Assembly: GCA_016795505.1 (NCBI GenBank)
Contig: JAEUHH010000109.1
Location: 1-64,000, forward strand
Length of the DNA stretch: 64,000 bases
Reading direction: 5' to 3'
DNA from: Verrucomicrobiales bacterium
GTDB lineage: Bacteria > Verrucomicrobiota > Verrucomicrobiia > Verrucomicrobiales > DEV007
In this document: positions 30,983-39,722 of the stretch, in pieces
Layout: each line of letters starts with the position of its first letter
Numbering within the stretch: the stretch's first letter is position 1
The notes under the pieces: model-generated
What the model was told of the DNA's origin: nothing
The model's database searches: none
Seen by the model: only the letters and a program-made list of their open reading frames with translations
Position numbers and translations under genes: made by a program

Positions 30983-31822
30983 ATGAACCTCCGGACTCAC
31001 CTACCCACCCTGCTTGGCCTCCTCTTCGCCATCCTGACGCCGGCTCTCGCCGCTGAGGATGCCGCCCTCACCGGCGTCACCGAGCCGATGGAGCAGATCG
31101 ATCTCGCCTTTCCCGAACCGGGCGTGATCCGCACGGTCGATGTGAAGGAGGGCGACCTGGTCAAAAAGGATCAGGTCCTCGCCCAACTCGACTGCCGGGT
31201 GCTGGAAAGCCAACTAAAGATCGCCCGGATGAAGGCCGACAGCACCGCCGCCATCCAGTCCGCCAGCGCCACCCTGACGATGCGTCAGCAGCGCCATGAG
31301 CAATTGCAGCGCCTCGCCGCCAGCGACAATGCCAATGCCGATGAACTGGCCCGCGCCAAGGCTGAATTTGAGATCGCCCAGGCCGACCTGCAACTCGCCC
31401 ACGAAGCCGCCGCCGAGCACGCGCTCGAAGCCAGCCAGATCGAAGCCCAGATCGAGCAGCGCACCCTGCGCGCGCCTTTCGACGGGGTCGTCGCCCGCAT
31501 CGCCCGCGATCCCGCCGCCAGCGTCACGCCCAGCGACGGCCCCATCGTGTCTCTGGTTCAGTTGGACCGGCTGGACCTGGTCGTCCACGTCGATCACCGC
31601 CGCCTCGACAGCCTCGCCCAAGGGCGCGATCTGGCCGTGGAATCCCTCGACCGACGGGTCCAGGCCACGGCGCGGGTGGAGTTCATCAGCCCGGTCATCG
31701 ACCCCTCCAGCGGCACCGCCCGGGTGCGGCTCAGCCTGCCGAACGAGCAACGGCAGCACCTCAGCGGCGTGAAATACCGCGTCCTGCTGCCTCCCGGAGC
31801 CGTCGCCGGCACCGAACCGTGA
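30983..31822 (+). CDS. Periplasmic adaptor (HlyD/RND-type)
   Basis: 279 aa with a cleavable signal peptide (residues 1-24, ending ALAAED). The first lipoyl half is near 45 (DLAFPEPGVIRTVDVKEGD), a helical hairpin spans ~75-150, the second lipoyl half is RAPFDGVVARIARDPAASV, and a beta-barrel follows. It is short for the family. It starts 39 bp after the SecA-like gene and is the third adaptor-type protein of the block, perhaps forming a mixed periplasmic ring with the others. Confidence 0.88.
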   Translation: MNLRTHLPTLLGLLFAILTPALAAEDAALTGVTEPMEQIDLAFPEPGVIRTVDVKEGDLVKKDQVLAQLDCRVLESQLKIARMKADSTAAIQSASATLTMRQQRHEQLQRLAASDNANADELARAKAEFEIAQADLQLAHEAAAEHALEASQIEAQIEQRTLRAPFDGVVARIARDPAASVTPSDGPIVSLVQLDRLDLVVHVDHRRLDSLAQGRDLAVESLDRRVQATARVEFISPVIDPSSGTARVRLSLPNEQRQHLSGVKYRVLLPPGAVAGTEP

Positions 31823-31937
31823 AACCGGCCGGAACCGGTCAACCCACGCGAGAAATTGGGCAAATCGTGCGAAGTCCCTTGCGGCAGCATCGGCGAGAAT
31901 GACTCCGGTGTCGGATGTCCGGCTCCCGGAGACACAC

Positions 31938-32669
31938 ATGCGCAACAGGTTGATCAAACGGATGGATGAATTCCTCAGCTGCCGGCTGGCGGAGGAGCAT
32001 CCCCACGGTCGCCTGCGACAGCATGTCGAAAGGCCGGCCATCACCATCTCACGCGAAGCCGGCACGCGGGGATTGGAGATCGGGATGAAATTGGTCGATT
32101 ACCTCGATCAATTCGACGACACCGCCGAGCATGGCTGGGCGCTGTTTGACCAGAGCCTGCTCGCCCGCGTCATCGAGGAACGCCGCCTCCCCGACGTGGT
32201 ACCGGATTTTCCGAATCCCTTTTCCGCCACCGAGCCCCCGCTGAAGGCGGTGGAGGATCTCCAGGGCACCCGACCCGCGGACTGGACGCTGCGCGAACAC
32301 ACCATCCACTCCATCCGGCGCCTTTCCCGTCTGGGCAATGCCGTCATCCTCGGCCGCGGGGCGAATTTCATCACCCGCGATCTGCCGAATGTGTTTCACG
32401 TCCGTCTGGTCAGCTCCCGGCAGGAGCGCCTGACCGAAGTGCAGCAGTCACTCGGCCTTTCCGACGAGGAGGCTGCCGCCTGGGTGGAGTCGACCGACCG
32501 CGCCCGCGAGTCTTATGTCCGGCGTCACCTCGGCGCCCGCATTGACGACCCTGCCGCCTACCACCTGACCATCCACGCCGGCCGCCTGGAGGAGGATCGC
32601 ACCGCGCGACTCATCGGCGACGCCGTGATCGACTGGTTCTGTTCACGGTGCTTGACGGCGACCCTGTGA
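31938..32669 (+). CDS. Cytidylate-kinase-like protein
   Basis: 243 aa from the ATG at 31938, which has GGAG nearby; an ATG at 31899 is an alternative. AITISREAGTRGLEIG resembles the P-loop region of the cytidylate-kinase-like family (Cytidylate_kin2), and ILGRGANFI and the later Arg-rich helices fit too. The true substrate is unknown; the housekeeping Cmk has a canonical GxxGxGKS loop that this lacks. It lies 115 bp after the adaptor gene and may or may not belong to the same transcript. Confidence 0.75.
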   Translation: MRNRLIKRMDEFLSCRLAEEHPHGRLRQHVERPAITISREAGTRGLEIGMKLVDYLDQFDDTAEHGWALFDQSLLARVIEERRLPDVVPDFPNPFSATEPPLKAVEDLQGTRPADWTLREHTIHSIRRLSRLGNAVILGRGANFITRDLPNVFHVRLVSSRQERLTEVQQSLGLSDEEAAAWVESTDRARESYVRRHLGARIDDPAAYHLTIHAGRLEEDRTARLIGDAVIDWFCSRCLTATL

Positions 32670-32690
32670 GGTGTTGCGTCTCTGCCAGCC

Positions 32691-33863
32691 ATGGACGCCA
32701 CCCATCCCGATGCCCATCTCCGCCTCGTCGAGGCCGCTCTGCGCCGCCGCGCCAGCGACATCCACATCGATCCCCTCCTCGACGGCTATCAGATCCGCCT
32801 GCGCATCGACGGTCTGCTGACGACAACCGATCACCTAAGCACTGACACCGGACACCGGCTGATCAATCAGTTCAAGACGGCCGCCGGCATCGAGCCGGGC
32901 ACGGCCTTCACCCCGCTCGGCGCCCGAAAAAAGCTCACGGCGGAGGGCCGGCCGATCGATTGCCGCATCACGCTGGCGCCGTGCATCAGCGGGCCGAAGC
33001 TGGCCGTCCGCCTGCTGGATCCCGATCGCCTCCGCCACCGCGTCACCGACCTCGGACTGCGTGAATCGGGGCTGGAGCGCTTCCACCGTTGGCTCACCAC
33101 GCTGAATGGCATGTTTCTCGTCACTGGTCCCACCGCCAGCGGCAAGACCACCACGCTCTACGCCCTGCTCCACGAACTCGCCGCCGAGCACCGGCATATC
33201 GTCTCCATCGAAGACCCGGTGGAGTACGAGATCGACGGCATCAACCAGATCCAGGTCGATCACCGGCACGGCATCGATTTTGCCGAAGGCCTGCGGACCA
33301 TCCTGCGCCTCGATCCCGACCACGCCATGATCGGCGAGTTGCGCGATCCCGATGCCGCCCAGGCCGCGGTCGCCGCTGCCGTCGCCGGCCGGGTCATCCT
33401 CGCCACGCTGCACGCCCGCGATGCTGTCAGCGCGGTGACGGCCCTGCGCAATTTCGGCCTCGCCGACCACCAGATCGCCACCGCCCTCGCCGTGGTGGTC
33501 AACCAGCGACTGGTGAGACGGCTCTGCGCCGAGTGCCGGCAACCCGCCAGTCTCACGCCTGCCGAAATCGAGTGGCATGATCGCCACCGCCTGCGCCAGC
33601 CATCCACCGCCTGGCGGGCGACCGGTTGCACGGCCTGCGAGGGCTCGGGCTACCACGGACGCACCGGCCTGTTCGAAGTCTGGCACGTGGATCGCGCCGA
33701 CTACGAGATGCTGCTCGCCGGAGCCGATGAGGAGACCCTGCGCCGGCACCTCGATGCCGAGGGACACACCGATCTGTGGGAGGATGCGACCGCCAAGATC
33801 GAAGCCGGCATCACGACCCACGCCGAAGTGCAGCGACTCGGTCTCAGCCTACCCTGGGAGTGA
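32691..33863 (+). CDS. GspE/PilT-type secretion ATPase, short and orphan
   Basis: 390 aa. SDIHIDP and RIDGLL at the N-terminus, Walker A GPTASGKTTT at ~145, the Asp box IEDPVEYEI, Walker B MIGELRDPDAAQ and the tetracysteine CAEC ... CTAC are all present. The long N1 domain of GspE/PilB is missing. No pilin, platform or secretin gene is in the window. It may energise a pilus or type II system encoded elsewhere, or contribute to the export block upstream. The stop codon overlaps repeat cluster E. Confidence 0.9.
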   Translation: MDATHPDAHLRLVEAALRRRASDIHIDPLLDGYQIRLRIDGLLTTTDHLSTDTGHRLINQFKTAAGIEPGTAFTPLGARKKLTAEGRPIDCRITLAPCISGPKLAVRLLDPDRLRHRVTDLGLRESGLERFHRWLTTLNGMFLVTGPTASGKTTTLYALLHELAAEHRHIVSIEDPVEYEIDGINQIQVDHRHGIDFAEGLRTILRLDPDHAMIGELRDPDAAQAAVAAAVAGRVILATLHARDAVSAVTALRNFGLADHQIATALAVVVNQRLVRRLCAECRQPASLTPAEIEWHDRHRLRQPSTAWRATGCTACEGSGYHGRTGLFEVWHVDRADYEMLLAGADEETLRRHLDAEGHTDLWEDATAKIEAGITTHAEVQRLGLSLPWE

Positions 33864-33922
33864 TGCAACAGGGTCTGATCTCCGATGCAACAGGGTCTCT
33901 GCGGAGATGAGACCCGGTTGCC
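33861..33922. repeat. Dispersed 22-bp repeat, cluster E
   Basis: Two direct units (GATGCAACAGGGTCTGATCT and a variant) are followed by an inverted, diverged unit ending GACCCGGTTGCC. The cluster lies between convergent genes, starts within the ATPase stop codon and could form a hairpin. Confidence 0.9.
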
Positions 33923-33937
33923 ACGGGCGCGGAGGGA

Positions 33938-34285
33938 TCAACCCGCCTCCTTGACTTCCTGGCAATCGACGCAGAGGGACACGCTCGGCTTGGCCTCGAG
34001 CCGGGCGGCGGGGATGTTGTCACCGCAGCCCTCGCACAGGCCATAGGTGCCCCGCTCGATCCGGTCGAGGGCATGGTCGACTTTGGCGAGCAGCAGTTCC
34101 TCGCTCTCGACCACGCGGGACTCGACCTCGGCGTCGTCCCACTCGGCGGCGCGGTCACCACCGGCGATGTCGGCGGTGGCATGGGCCTCGCGCAACTCGT
34201 CGCCGTGGGCCTCCAGATTGCGTCTCAGGTCTTCACGCTGCGCGAGCAGGCGTTGGCGGAACAACTCGATGGTATTGGGTGTCAT
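33938..34285 (-). CDS. DksA/TraR-family zinc-finger regulator
   Basis: 115 aa from the ATG at 34285. An N-terminal coiled-coil part precedes the four-cysteine zinc finger C84-x2-C87 ... C105-x2-C108 (GLCEGCGDNIP and SLCVDC). It likely acts on RNA polymerase in the stringent or general stress response, although the tip residues of true DksA are not clearly conserved. Neighbours hpf and Usp support a stress role. The open frame upstream of 34285 looks non-coding. Confidence 0.88.
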   Translation of the reverse strand: MTPNTIELFRQRLLAQREDLRRNLEAHGDELREAHATADIAGGDRAAEWDDAEVESRVVESEELLLAKVDHALDRIERGTYGLCEGCGDNIPAARLEAKPSVSLCVDCQEVKEAG

Positions 34286-34332
34286 GTCGATATTTCTGGC
34301 TTGGCGGTTCCGGACCGGTTGCCCGACAGTGA

Positions 34333-34467
34333 TCAGCCGGCCAGCCGCATGGCCAGCACGATCAGGATCACCACCAGGACCAGGGTGAGCCAGAAATGAG
34401 GGTGCCAGAGCCATACGAAGCGCTCCCGGAGCCGGAAGCGGGGCGGTTGATCGTCGGAGTCTGCCAT
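34333..34467 (-). CDS. 44-aa single-span membrane protein
   Basis: The product begins MADSDDQPPRFRLRER and continues with one hydrophobic helix (LTLVLVVILIVLAM) ending RLAG. The Arg-rich N-terminus suggests the N-terminus stays inside. No family is recognised. It lies in the gap between the DksA-like gene and hpf on the same strand, with normal codon use. Confidence 0.6.
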   Translation of the reverse strand: MADSDDQPPRFRLRERFVWLWHPHFWLTLVLVVILIVLAMRLAG

Positions 34468-34522
34468 GTCCGCTGAAGGATGATGTTGGAAAGCGGCGGG
34501 AGGAGCCGGGTGACGACCCGTC

Positions 34523-34858
34523 TCAGCCGTGCCCGTGCTGCTGGAGCATGCGGGTCTTTTCCTTCCGCATCTGGCGCTCGACTTTCTGCACCGTCAGGTC
34601 GATCGCCTCGTAGAGGTCGGCGGACTCGGTGTCAGCCTCGATGGTGACATTGTCCGCCGCGACGATGACGATCTCGGCCACGTGCCCGTGGGAGGTGGAG
34701 TCGAGGATCACCTTGGCCTCGATGATGCGCGGGTAGCCGTAGTGGATGCGTCCGACTTTCTTCTCCGCGTACTCGCGGATGGCACCCGTCAGTTCCATGT
34801 GGCGGGCGGTGATGGAGATGGGGAAGTCGGGCGCTTGGTCTTTTTCGGTTTCAGGCAT
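34523..34858 (-). CDS. hpf: Ribosome hibernation promoting factor / RaiA
   Basis: 111 aa, the short HPF/RaiA form. FPISITARHMELTGAIREYAEKKVGRI is the conserved N-terminal strand-helix, and SADLYEAIDLTVQKVERQMRKEK the second helix. It binds the 30S decoding region to silence ribosomes in stationary phase or stress. It lies between a small membrane protein gene and a universal stress protein gene. Confidence 0.93.
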   Translation of the reverse strand: MPETEKDQAPDFPISITARHMELTGAIREYAEKKVGRIHYGYPRIIEAKVILDSTSHGHVAEIVIVAADNVTIEADTESADLYEAIDLTVQKVERQMRKEKTRMLQQHGHG

Positions 34859-34888
34859 GGCTTGTTGACGGTTGGGTTTGGGGAAAAA

Positions 34889-35734
34889 TCAGTGGGAGAG
34901 ATAGAGGGCGGTGTCGCCGTTCTCGATGAGCCGGTTCGTGAAGCTGCCGACAAACAGATCGACAAAGAAGCGGCGGGAATGGATGCCGGCGACGATCAGG
35001 TCGGCCTGCGAGAGGTGCTCGCGCTGGATCTCTTCCATTGAGGTGGTTTTGACGAGTTCGGTGCGGTAGCGGCTCACGCCGTGGGCCTCGAGAAAGGCTT
35101 CGGCCTCGCGCAGCAACAACTCGCCCTGCTCCGGCTCGGTGGTGGCGGTGAGGACGGTCAGATCGAGGTCGTAGGGAGCGGCAAAGGCCAGAAAGTCGCG
35201 GAAAGCCCGGCCGGAACTGAAACTGCCGTCCCAGGCGACCACGGCGCGCCGGTAGGGCTCTCCGGCATCGGACTCGGGCACGGCCAACACGGGCGTGACG
35301 GTGCGGCCCAGCACTTTCGCCAGCGAATCGCCGGGACCTTTCTGGGTTTCGAAATGGAAGAAGGTGCGCAGCCCCATCACGACGAGGTCGTGCAGCACGG
35401 AGGCTTCCAGGATCTTGTCGGCCGGGATGCCCTCCAACTCGCTCTCGCGGTGGCAGACGCTCTGCTCGCCACAGACGCGGGCGAACCGGTCGCGAGCCCG
35501 GTGAATGCGCTCCGCCGCGTCGGCCGTGGCGCGCATCACGGCATCCTGCACCAGCGGCCAGTGGCTCACGTCGGCGGGAGCCACGCTGGACCGGATGCCG
35601 GGCGAGTCGAGCACGACCAAGCCGGTGATCTCCGCTCCGTGTCGCAGGGCCACTTCACAACTGCGTCGGGATGCCGCCTCGGCGAAGGCGGAGACATCGA
35701 TCGGGGTGAGGATGCGTCGGATGGCGGCACTCAT
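34889..35734 (-). CDS. Tandem universal stress protein
   Basis: 281 aa with two Usp folds. The first (RRILTPIDVSAFAEAA ... VMGLRTFF) spans ~5-145. The second (RRAVVAWDGSFSSGRAF ... DLIVAGIHSRRFF ... GSFTNRLIENGDTALYLSH) spans ~160-281. The C-terminal G-x9-G nucleotide-binding motif is partly preserved. It is next to hpf and the DksA-like gene. Confidence 0.88.
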   Translation of the reverse strand: MSAAIRRILTPIDVSAFAEAASRRSCEVALRHGAEITGLVVLDSPGIRSSVAPADVSHWPLVQDAVMRATADAAERIHRARDRFARVCGEQSVCHRESELEGIPADKILEASVLHDLVVMGLRTFFHFETQKGPGDSLAKVLGRTVTPVLAVPESDAGEPYRRAVVAWDGSFSSGRAFRDFLAFAAPYDLDLTVLTATTEPEQGELLLREAEAFLEAHGVSRYRTELVKTTSMEEIQREHLSQADLIVAGIHSRRFFVDLFVGSFTNRLIENGDTALYLSH

Positions 35735-35782
35735 GGTCGTGGTGGGGGCGGGGTTGGAGCGGGTGGTTCGGCTGAAAAAACT

Positions 35783-36232
35783 TCACAGCCCGGCTTCCGG
35801 CTGGAGCACGAGGCCATCGGGCCACGGGGCACCGGCCTGGATCCAGTGGTAGAGCTTGCTGGTCTCGTCCTTGGTCAGGGCGTGACCGCCGGCGGGCATG
35901 GCTTCGATGAAATAGTCAGGCATCACCGTGACGAGGAACAGGGTGCTGCGGTGCGCATCACCGGGCACCAGGACGGGCCGGCCATTGGTGTCCTCGATCA
36001 TGTTCTTCTTCCGCTGGAAGCTCAGGGCCGTCAGCGGGGCGTGGTCGTAGTGACAGGTGATGCATTTGCGCTCGAGTATCGGAGCGATGTCCTTGCGAAA
36101 ATCGACCGCGCCGACCTTCGACTCGGGCGCCACGACGATGACTTCGGGGATCGGCTTGGGGCGCGCCTGACAGCCGAAGAGCATGAGAAGCGACAGGCCG
36201 GCTGCGATCTCGAGGAAAAATCGGTTCTTCAT
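35783..36232 (-). CDS. Cytochrome c-type lipoprotein
   Basis: 149 aa from the ATG at 36232. A lipoprotein signal (LSLLMLFGC) is followed by a mature part with one haem motif, CITCH, near residue 66 and DFRKDIAPILERKC, as in PVC cytochrome c modules. A C-terminal Met (AMPAGG) could be the sixth haem ligand. It is probably an envelope electron carrier whose partner is not evident here. Confidence 0.85.
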   Translation of the reverse strand: MKNRFFLEIAAGLSLLMLFGCQARPKPIPEVIVVAPESKVGAVDFRKDIAPILERKCITCHYDHAPLTALSFQRKKNMIEDTNGRPVLVPGDAHRSTLFLVTVMPDYFIEAMPAGGHALTKDETSKLYHWIQAGAPWPDGLVLQPEAGL

Positions 36233-36367
36233 GGCTCTCAATCAATCATAGAAGATGACGCCGCGCTTCGCCAATCCTGACTTTCACCGGGCTTGTTTTG
36301 CGCCCTTGCACGGGAGCCTCGCGGGCGGCATCGTTCCCGCTCGCGTTTTTCGCGCTGTCACCCGGCC

Positions 36368-37846
36368 ATGGAGCTCGAATCCCCATCCTCAGAGACACTC
36401 TCCGCTGAACTCGAATCGCTGCGCCAGCGGGTGCGCGATCTGGAGGCCCGGCTCGATGACGAACGCCACTCGGCCGGCGACCGCTTCCGCTGTGCGGTGG
36501 ATGCCGCGCCCAACGGGATCGTGATGACCGACGGCGACGGGCGCATCCTGTTCGCCAACCGCCGGGCGCGCCAGCTTTTCGGTTATGAATTGGACGGCGA
36601 GATGGAGTCGATGAGCATCGAGCATCTCATGCCGGAACGATTCCGCATCCGCCACGTCGGCCTGCGGGAAAGCTACCATGGCGCGCCGGAGCCGCGCCCC
36701 ATGGGCACGGGCCGGGATCTCTATGCCTGCCGCAAGGACGGCTCGGAATTTCCCGTCGAGATCGGACTCACCCCGGTCGAGATCGGCGGGGAGCGACTCA
36801 TTTTGGGCATGATCGCCGACATCACGGAGCGTCAGCGCGCCACCGCCGCGATGTCTGAAAAGGCCCGCATTCTGGCCAGTGTCCACGAGGCGGTCTTCAC
36901 CGTGGACGGCGGCGGAGTCATCCGCTCGTGGAATCCCGGAGCGACGGCCATTTTCACCTGGTCGGAGGCCGAGATCGTTGGGCAGCCTGTCTCGCGCCTC
37001 TGCCCTCCGGAGGAGCCCGACCGCTTTCATACCATCATTCTCGATGGACTGAGACACCAGTCGCGCTTTGAAAGCATCCTGCGCTGCCATCGCCGCGACG
37101 GATCGGCCATCACGCTGGCCATCCGGGCGGCCCAGACCGTGTTCCCTGATACCGGACAGGCGGGAGCCATCGTCTGCGCCCACGACATCACCCGCCAGCG
37201 GGAATTGGAGGATGAGATCGTCCAGATCGCTGAAAAGGAGCAGCGCCGCATCGGCCAGGATCTTCACGACGATCTCTGCCAGCAGCTCGCCGGCATCGGC
37301 TGCCTGGCCAAGGTGCTCCAGCAGGAACTCGATGCCTCCGGCTCGACGCGCCCCGCCGACGCCTTGGGCAACCTCGTCGAAATGATCTCCCAGGCCAACA
37401 CGCGCGCCCGCGAGATCTCCCGCGGCCTCGCCCCGGCCATGATCCAGCGCGAGGGCCTCACCGGCGCCCTGTCCGAACTCGCCTCCCGCACCCGCCGCAT
37501 CTTCGGCGTGCCCTGCCAGTTCCACTGCCCCGATCCGATCTTCGTCGAAGACGAAAAGCGCGCCGTGCAGCTCTACCGCATCGCCCAGGAAGCCACTTCC
37601 AACGCCGTGAAACACAGCGACGCCACCCGGATCGACATCCACCTCGACCTGTTGCCGCGCCGCCTGCGCCTGCGCATCGCCGACGACGGCCGCGGGATGC
37701 CGCCCAAGGGCGCCACGGGACCGTCCGGTCTGGGACTCATGACGATGGCCCACCGCGCCCGCCTCGTCGATGGCGACCTTCAGGTCGATTCATCACCAGG
37801 TACCGGGACCACCATCACCTGCATCGCTCCACACCAAAATGAGTGA
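36368..37846 (+). CDS. PAS-domain sensor histidine kinase (NarL/NarX type)
   Basis: 492 aa from the ATG at 36368; longer starts exist. A coiled coil at ~8-35 is followed by two PAS domains (RFRCAVDAAPNGIVMTDGDG and ILASVHEAVFTVDGGG). The HisKA_3 segment is EKEQRRIGQDLHDDLCQQL, and the HATPase has NAVKHSDAT and DDGRGMP. No membrane helix is seen, so it should be cytoplasmic. It overlaps the response regulator gene by 8 nt and is its cognate kinase. Confidence 0.92.
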   Translation: MELESPSSETLSAELESLRQRVRDLEARLDDERHSAGDRFRCAVDAAPNGIVMTDGDGRILFANRRARQLFGYELDGEMESMSIEHLMPERFRIRHVGLRESYHGAPEPRPMGTGRDLYACRKDGSEFPVEIGLTPVEIGGERLILGMIADITERQRATAAMSEKARILASVHEAVFTVDGGGVIRSWNPGATAIFTWSEAEIVGQPVSRLCPPEEPDRFHTIILDGLRHQSRFESILRCHRRDGSAITLAIRAAQTVFPDTGQAGAIVCAHDITRQRELEDEIVQIAEKEQRRIGQDLHDDLCQQLAGIGCLAKVLQQELDASGSTRPADALGNLVEMISQANTRAREISRGLAPAMIQREGLTGALSELASRTRRIFGVPCQFHCPDPIFVEDEKRAVQLYRIAQEATSNAVKHSDATRIDIHLDLLPRRLRLRIADDGRGMPPKGATGPSGLGLMTMAHRARLVDGDLQVDSSPGTGTTITCIAPHQNE

Positions 37847-38504
37847 GACCACCGCTCCGACCCGGCGCATCCTCATCGTCGATGACCATCCCATCATGCG
37901 TTTCGGCCTCGCCCGCCTGATCGAGGCCGAAGCCGACCTCCAGGTGCCATGGGAGGCCGGCACCGCCCGCGAGGCCCTGTCCCACATCGAGCGGGAAAAG
38001 CCCGATCTCGTCCTCGTCGACATGGCCCTGCCGGATCGCAACGGTCTCGAATTGATCAAGGACATCCGCGCCGCCTTCGACGGCGTCCAGTGCATCGCCA
38101 TCTCCATGCACGACGAGGAACTCTACGCCGAGCGCGTGCTGCGGGCGGGCGGGCGCGGCTACGTGATGAAGGAGGAGGCTCCCGGCAAGCTCATCCAGGC
38201 CATCCGCCGCGTGCTCGATGGCGGCGTCTTTCTCAGCCCCAAGATGGAGGCCCGCATCGTCGAGATTTTCGCCGGTGGCGAAAAGAGCAGTTCACCGGTC
38301 GAGCGCCTCAGCGACCGCGAGTTGGAGGTCTTCCGCCTCCTCGGCGAAGGCAACGGCTCCCGCGAGATTGCCGGCAAGCTCGGCATCAGCGTGCGCACCA
38401 TCGATGCCCACCGCGCCCACATCAAAGAAAAGCTCGGACTGCGCGACGCCACCGACCTGATGCACCAGGCAGTACGCTGGGTCGAGACTGGCGAAATCGG
38501 CTGA
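37839..38504 (+). CDS. NarL/LuxR-family response regulator
   Basis: 221 aa. The receiver domain has acidic IVDDHP, phospho-accepting Asp in DLVLVDMALPD and the conserved Lys in YVMKEEAPG. The C-terminal LuxR helix-turn-helix is LSDRELEVFRLLGEGNGSREIAGKLGISVRTIDAHR. The ATG at 37839 lies inside the end of the kinase gene. It is probably a transcription activator; targets are not known. Confidence 0.93.
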   Translation: MSETTAPTRRILIVDDHPIMRFGLARLIEAEADLQVPWEAGTAREALSHIEREKPDLVLVDMALPDRNGLELIKDIRAAFDGVQCIAISMHDEELYAERVLRAGGRGYVMKEEAPGKLIQAIRRVLDGGVFLSPKMEARIVEIFAGGEKSSSPVERLSDRELEVFRLLGEGNGSREIAGKLGISVRTIDAHRAHIKEKLGLRDATDLMHQAVRWVETGEIG

Positions 38505-38523
38505 GACGACTCATCGGGCGCCC

Positions 38524-38583
38524 GTACGCGAATCGCGTACTCCGTGTACGCGAATCCACCGCGGCAGGATCGGAGTTGCGTAC
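38524..38583. promoter_or_regulatory. Palindromic operator-like cluster
   Basis: GTACGCGAATCGCGTAC (38524-38540) is a perfect 8-bp inverted repeat around one base. A second half, GTACGCGAATC, is at 38546-38556, and GCGTAC at 38578-38583 is a third. The cluster lies in the 163-bp gap upstream of the PocR/AraC gene. It could bind that regulator, the response regulator just upstream, or another protein. Confidence 0.6.
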
Positions 38584-38667
38584 AATTTCCGAAATCCAGT
38601 TCCGGGGACATCGTGAGTCCGGTTCCGGCAGGAGCCTACTCGTCTCAAAACCAACCAAATCCACCCC

Positions 38668-39576
38668 ATGTCCCAACAGCCCAAAGCCAGCCTCTTCGAG
38701 CGTCTCCGCACCTCCGATCTCTTCCAAGTCTATCGCGACGCGTTTCAGGCCGCCACCGGCCTGCCCCTGTTGCTCAAGCCAGCCGACCAGTCCGCCGACG
38801 AGGCGCCCCGCGACACTTTCCGCAATGCCTTCTGCGCCGAACTCAACTCCGGCCGCAAGCCCTGCCAGCACTGCCTGAATGCCGACCAATGCCTCACCGC
38901 CCGCTCCGAGCAGCAGGCCCACACCACGCGCTGCTTCGCCGGACTCAAAGAGACCGCCATCCCTGTGCGCGCCGGCGGCCAGACCATCGCCTTCCTCTCC
39001 ACCGGCCAGTGTTTCGACCACACGCCGGGCGAGGGCGACTTCGACTCCCTCACCGCAGCCTTGCGCGAGTCCGGATTCCCGGACAATCGGATCGAGCGCC
39101 TGCGCGGCTCGTTTTTCGCCACCCAGATCGTCGACCCCGAGCGCTATCAGGGCATGGTCACGCTGATTGGCGTGTTTGCGCTCCAACTGTCCGAGTCGCT
39201 CAATCGTCTCATGATTGAAGACGCCAACTCTGAACCGCCCGTCGTGATCTCGGCCAAGCAATACATCAACGCCAATCTCGAGGAGCGCATCACTCTCGAC
39301 GACGTGGCCGCCCACGTGTGCGTGAGCCCCTATTACTTCTGCAAGATCTTCAAGCAGGCCACCGGCATGACGCTGACCGAGTACGTCAACCGCCGCCGCA
39401 TCGAGCGCGCCAAGCGCAAGCTGCTCGTGCCCCACGCCCGCGTCACCGAGGTGGCCTACGATGTCGGCTACCAGTCGCTCTCCCAGTTCAATCGCAGCTT
39501 TCTCAAGTATGTCGGCATGTCCCCGACCCAGTATCGGGAACACTCCGCCATGGAAATGACTCCCAAAGCCGCCTGA
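38668..39576 (+). CDS. AraC-family regulator with PocR sensory domain
   Basis: 302 aa. Residues ~10-175 fit a PocR-type domain with conserved cysteines (FCAELNSGRKPCQHCLNADQC). The C-terminal ~100 residues are an AraC helix-turn-helix (ITLDDVAAHVCVSPYYFCKIFK ... VTEVAYDVGYQSLSQFNRSF). PocR domains bind small molecules, possibly hydrocarbon derivatives. It probably controls a nearby or catabolic operon. Confidence 0.92.
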   Translation: MSQQPKASLFERLRTSDLFQVYRDAFQAATGLPLLLKPADQSADEAPRDTFRNAFCAELNSGRKPCQHCLNADQCLTARSEQQAHTTRCFAGLKETAIPVRAGGQTIAFLSTGQCFDHTPGEGDFDSLTAALRESGFPDNRIERLRGSFFATQIVDPERYQGMVTLIGVFALQLSESLNRLMIEDANSEPPVVISAKQYINANLEERITLDDVAAHVCVSPYYFCKIFKQATGMTLTEYVNRRRIERAKRKLLVPHARVTEVAYDVGYQSLSQFNRSFLKYVGMSPTQYREHSAMEMTPKAA

Positions 39577-39722
39577 TTCCCCACACCCCTCCCTCAATCC
39601 CATCCCGGATCGTCAGCCGCCCCGGCTTCATCTCCCCCCAGGGGGACCGGTTGACGATCTGGAGAGAGATGGACCGGGATCCGGCGGTTTTCCTGAAAAA
39701 CCCCAGAACCGCCCCTCGATCC

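Noticed and set aside
28949-31000. 683-aa minus-strand frame opposite the SecA-like gene
   Set aside because: It is an antisense shadow of a gene with clear SecA motifs; high GC keeps the opposite frame open.
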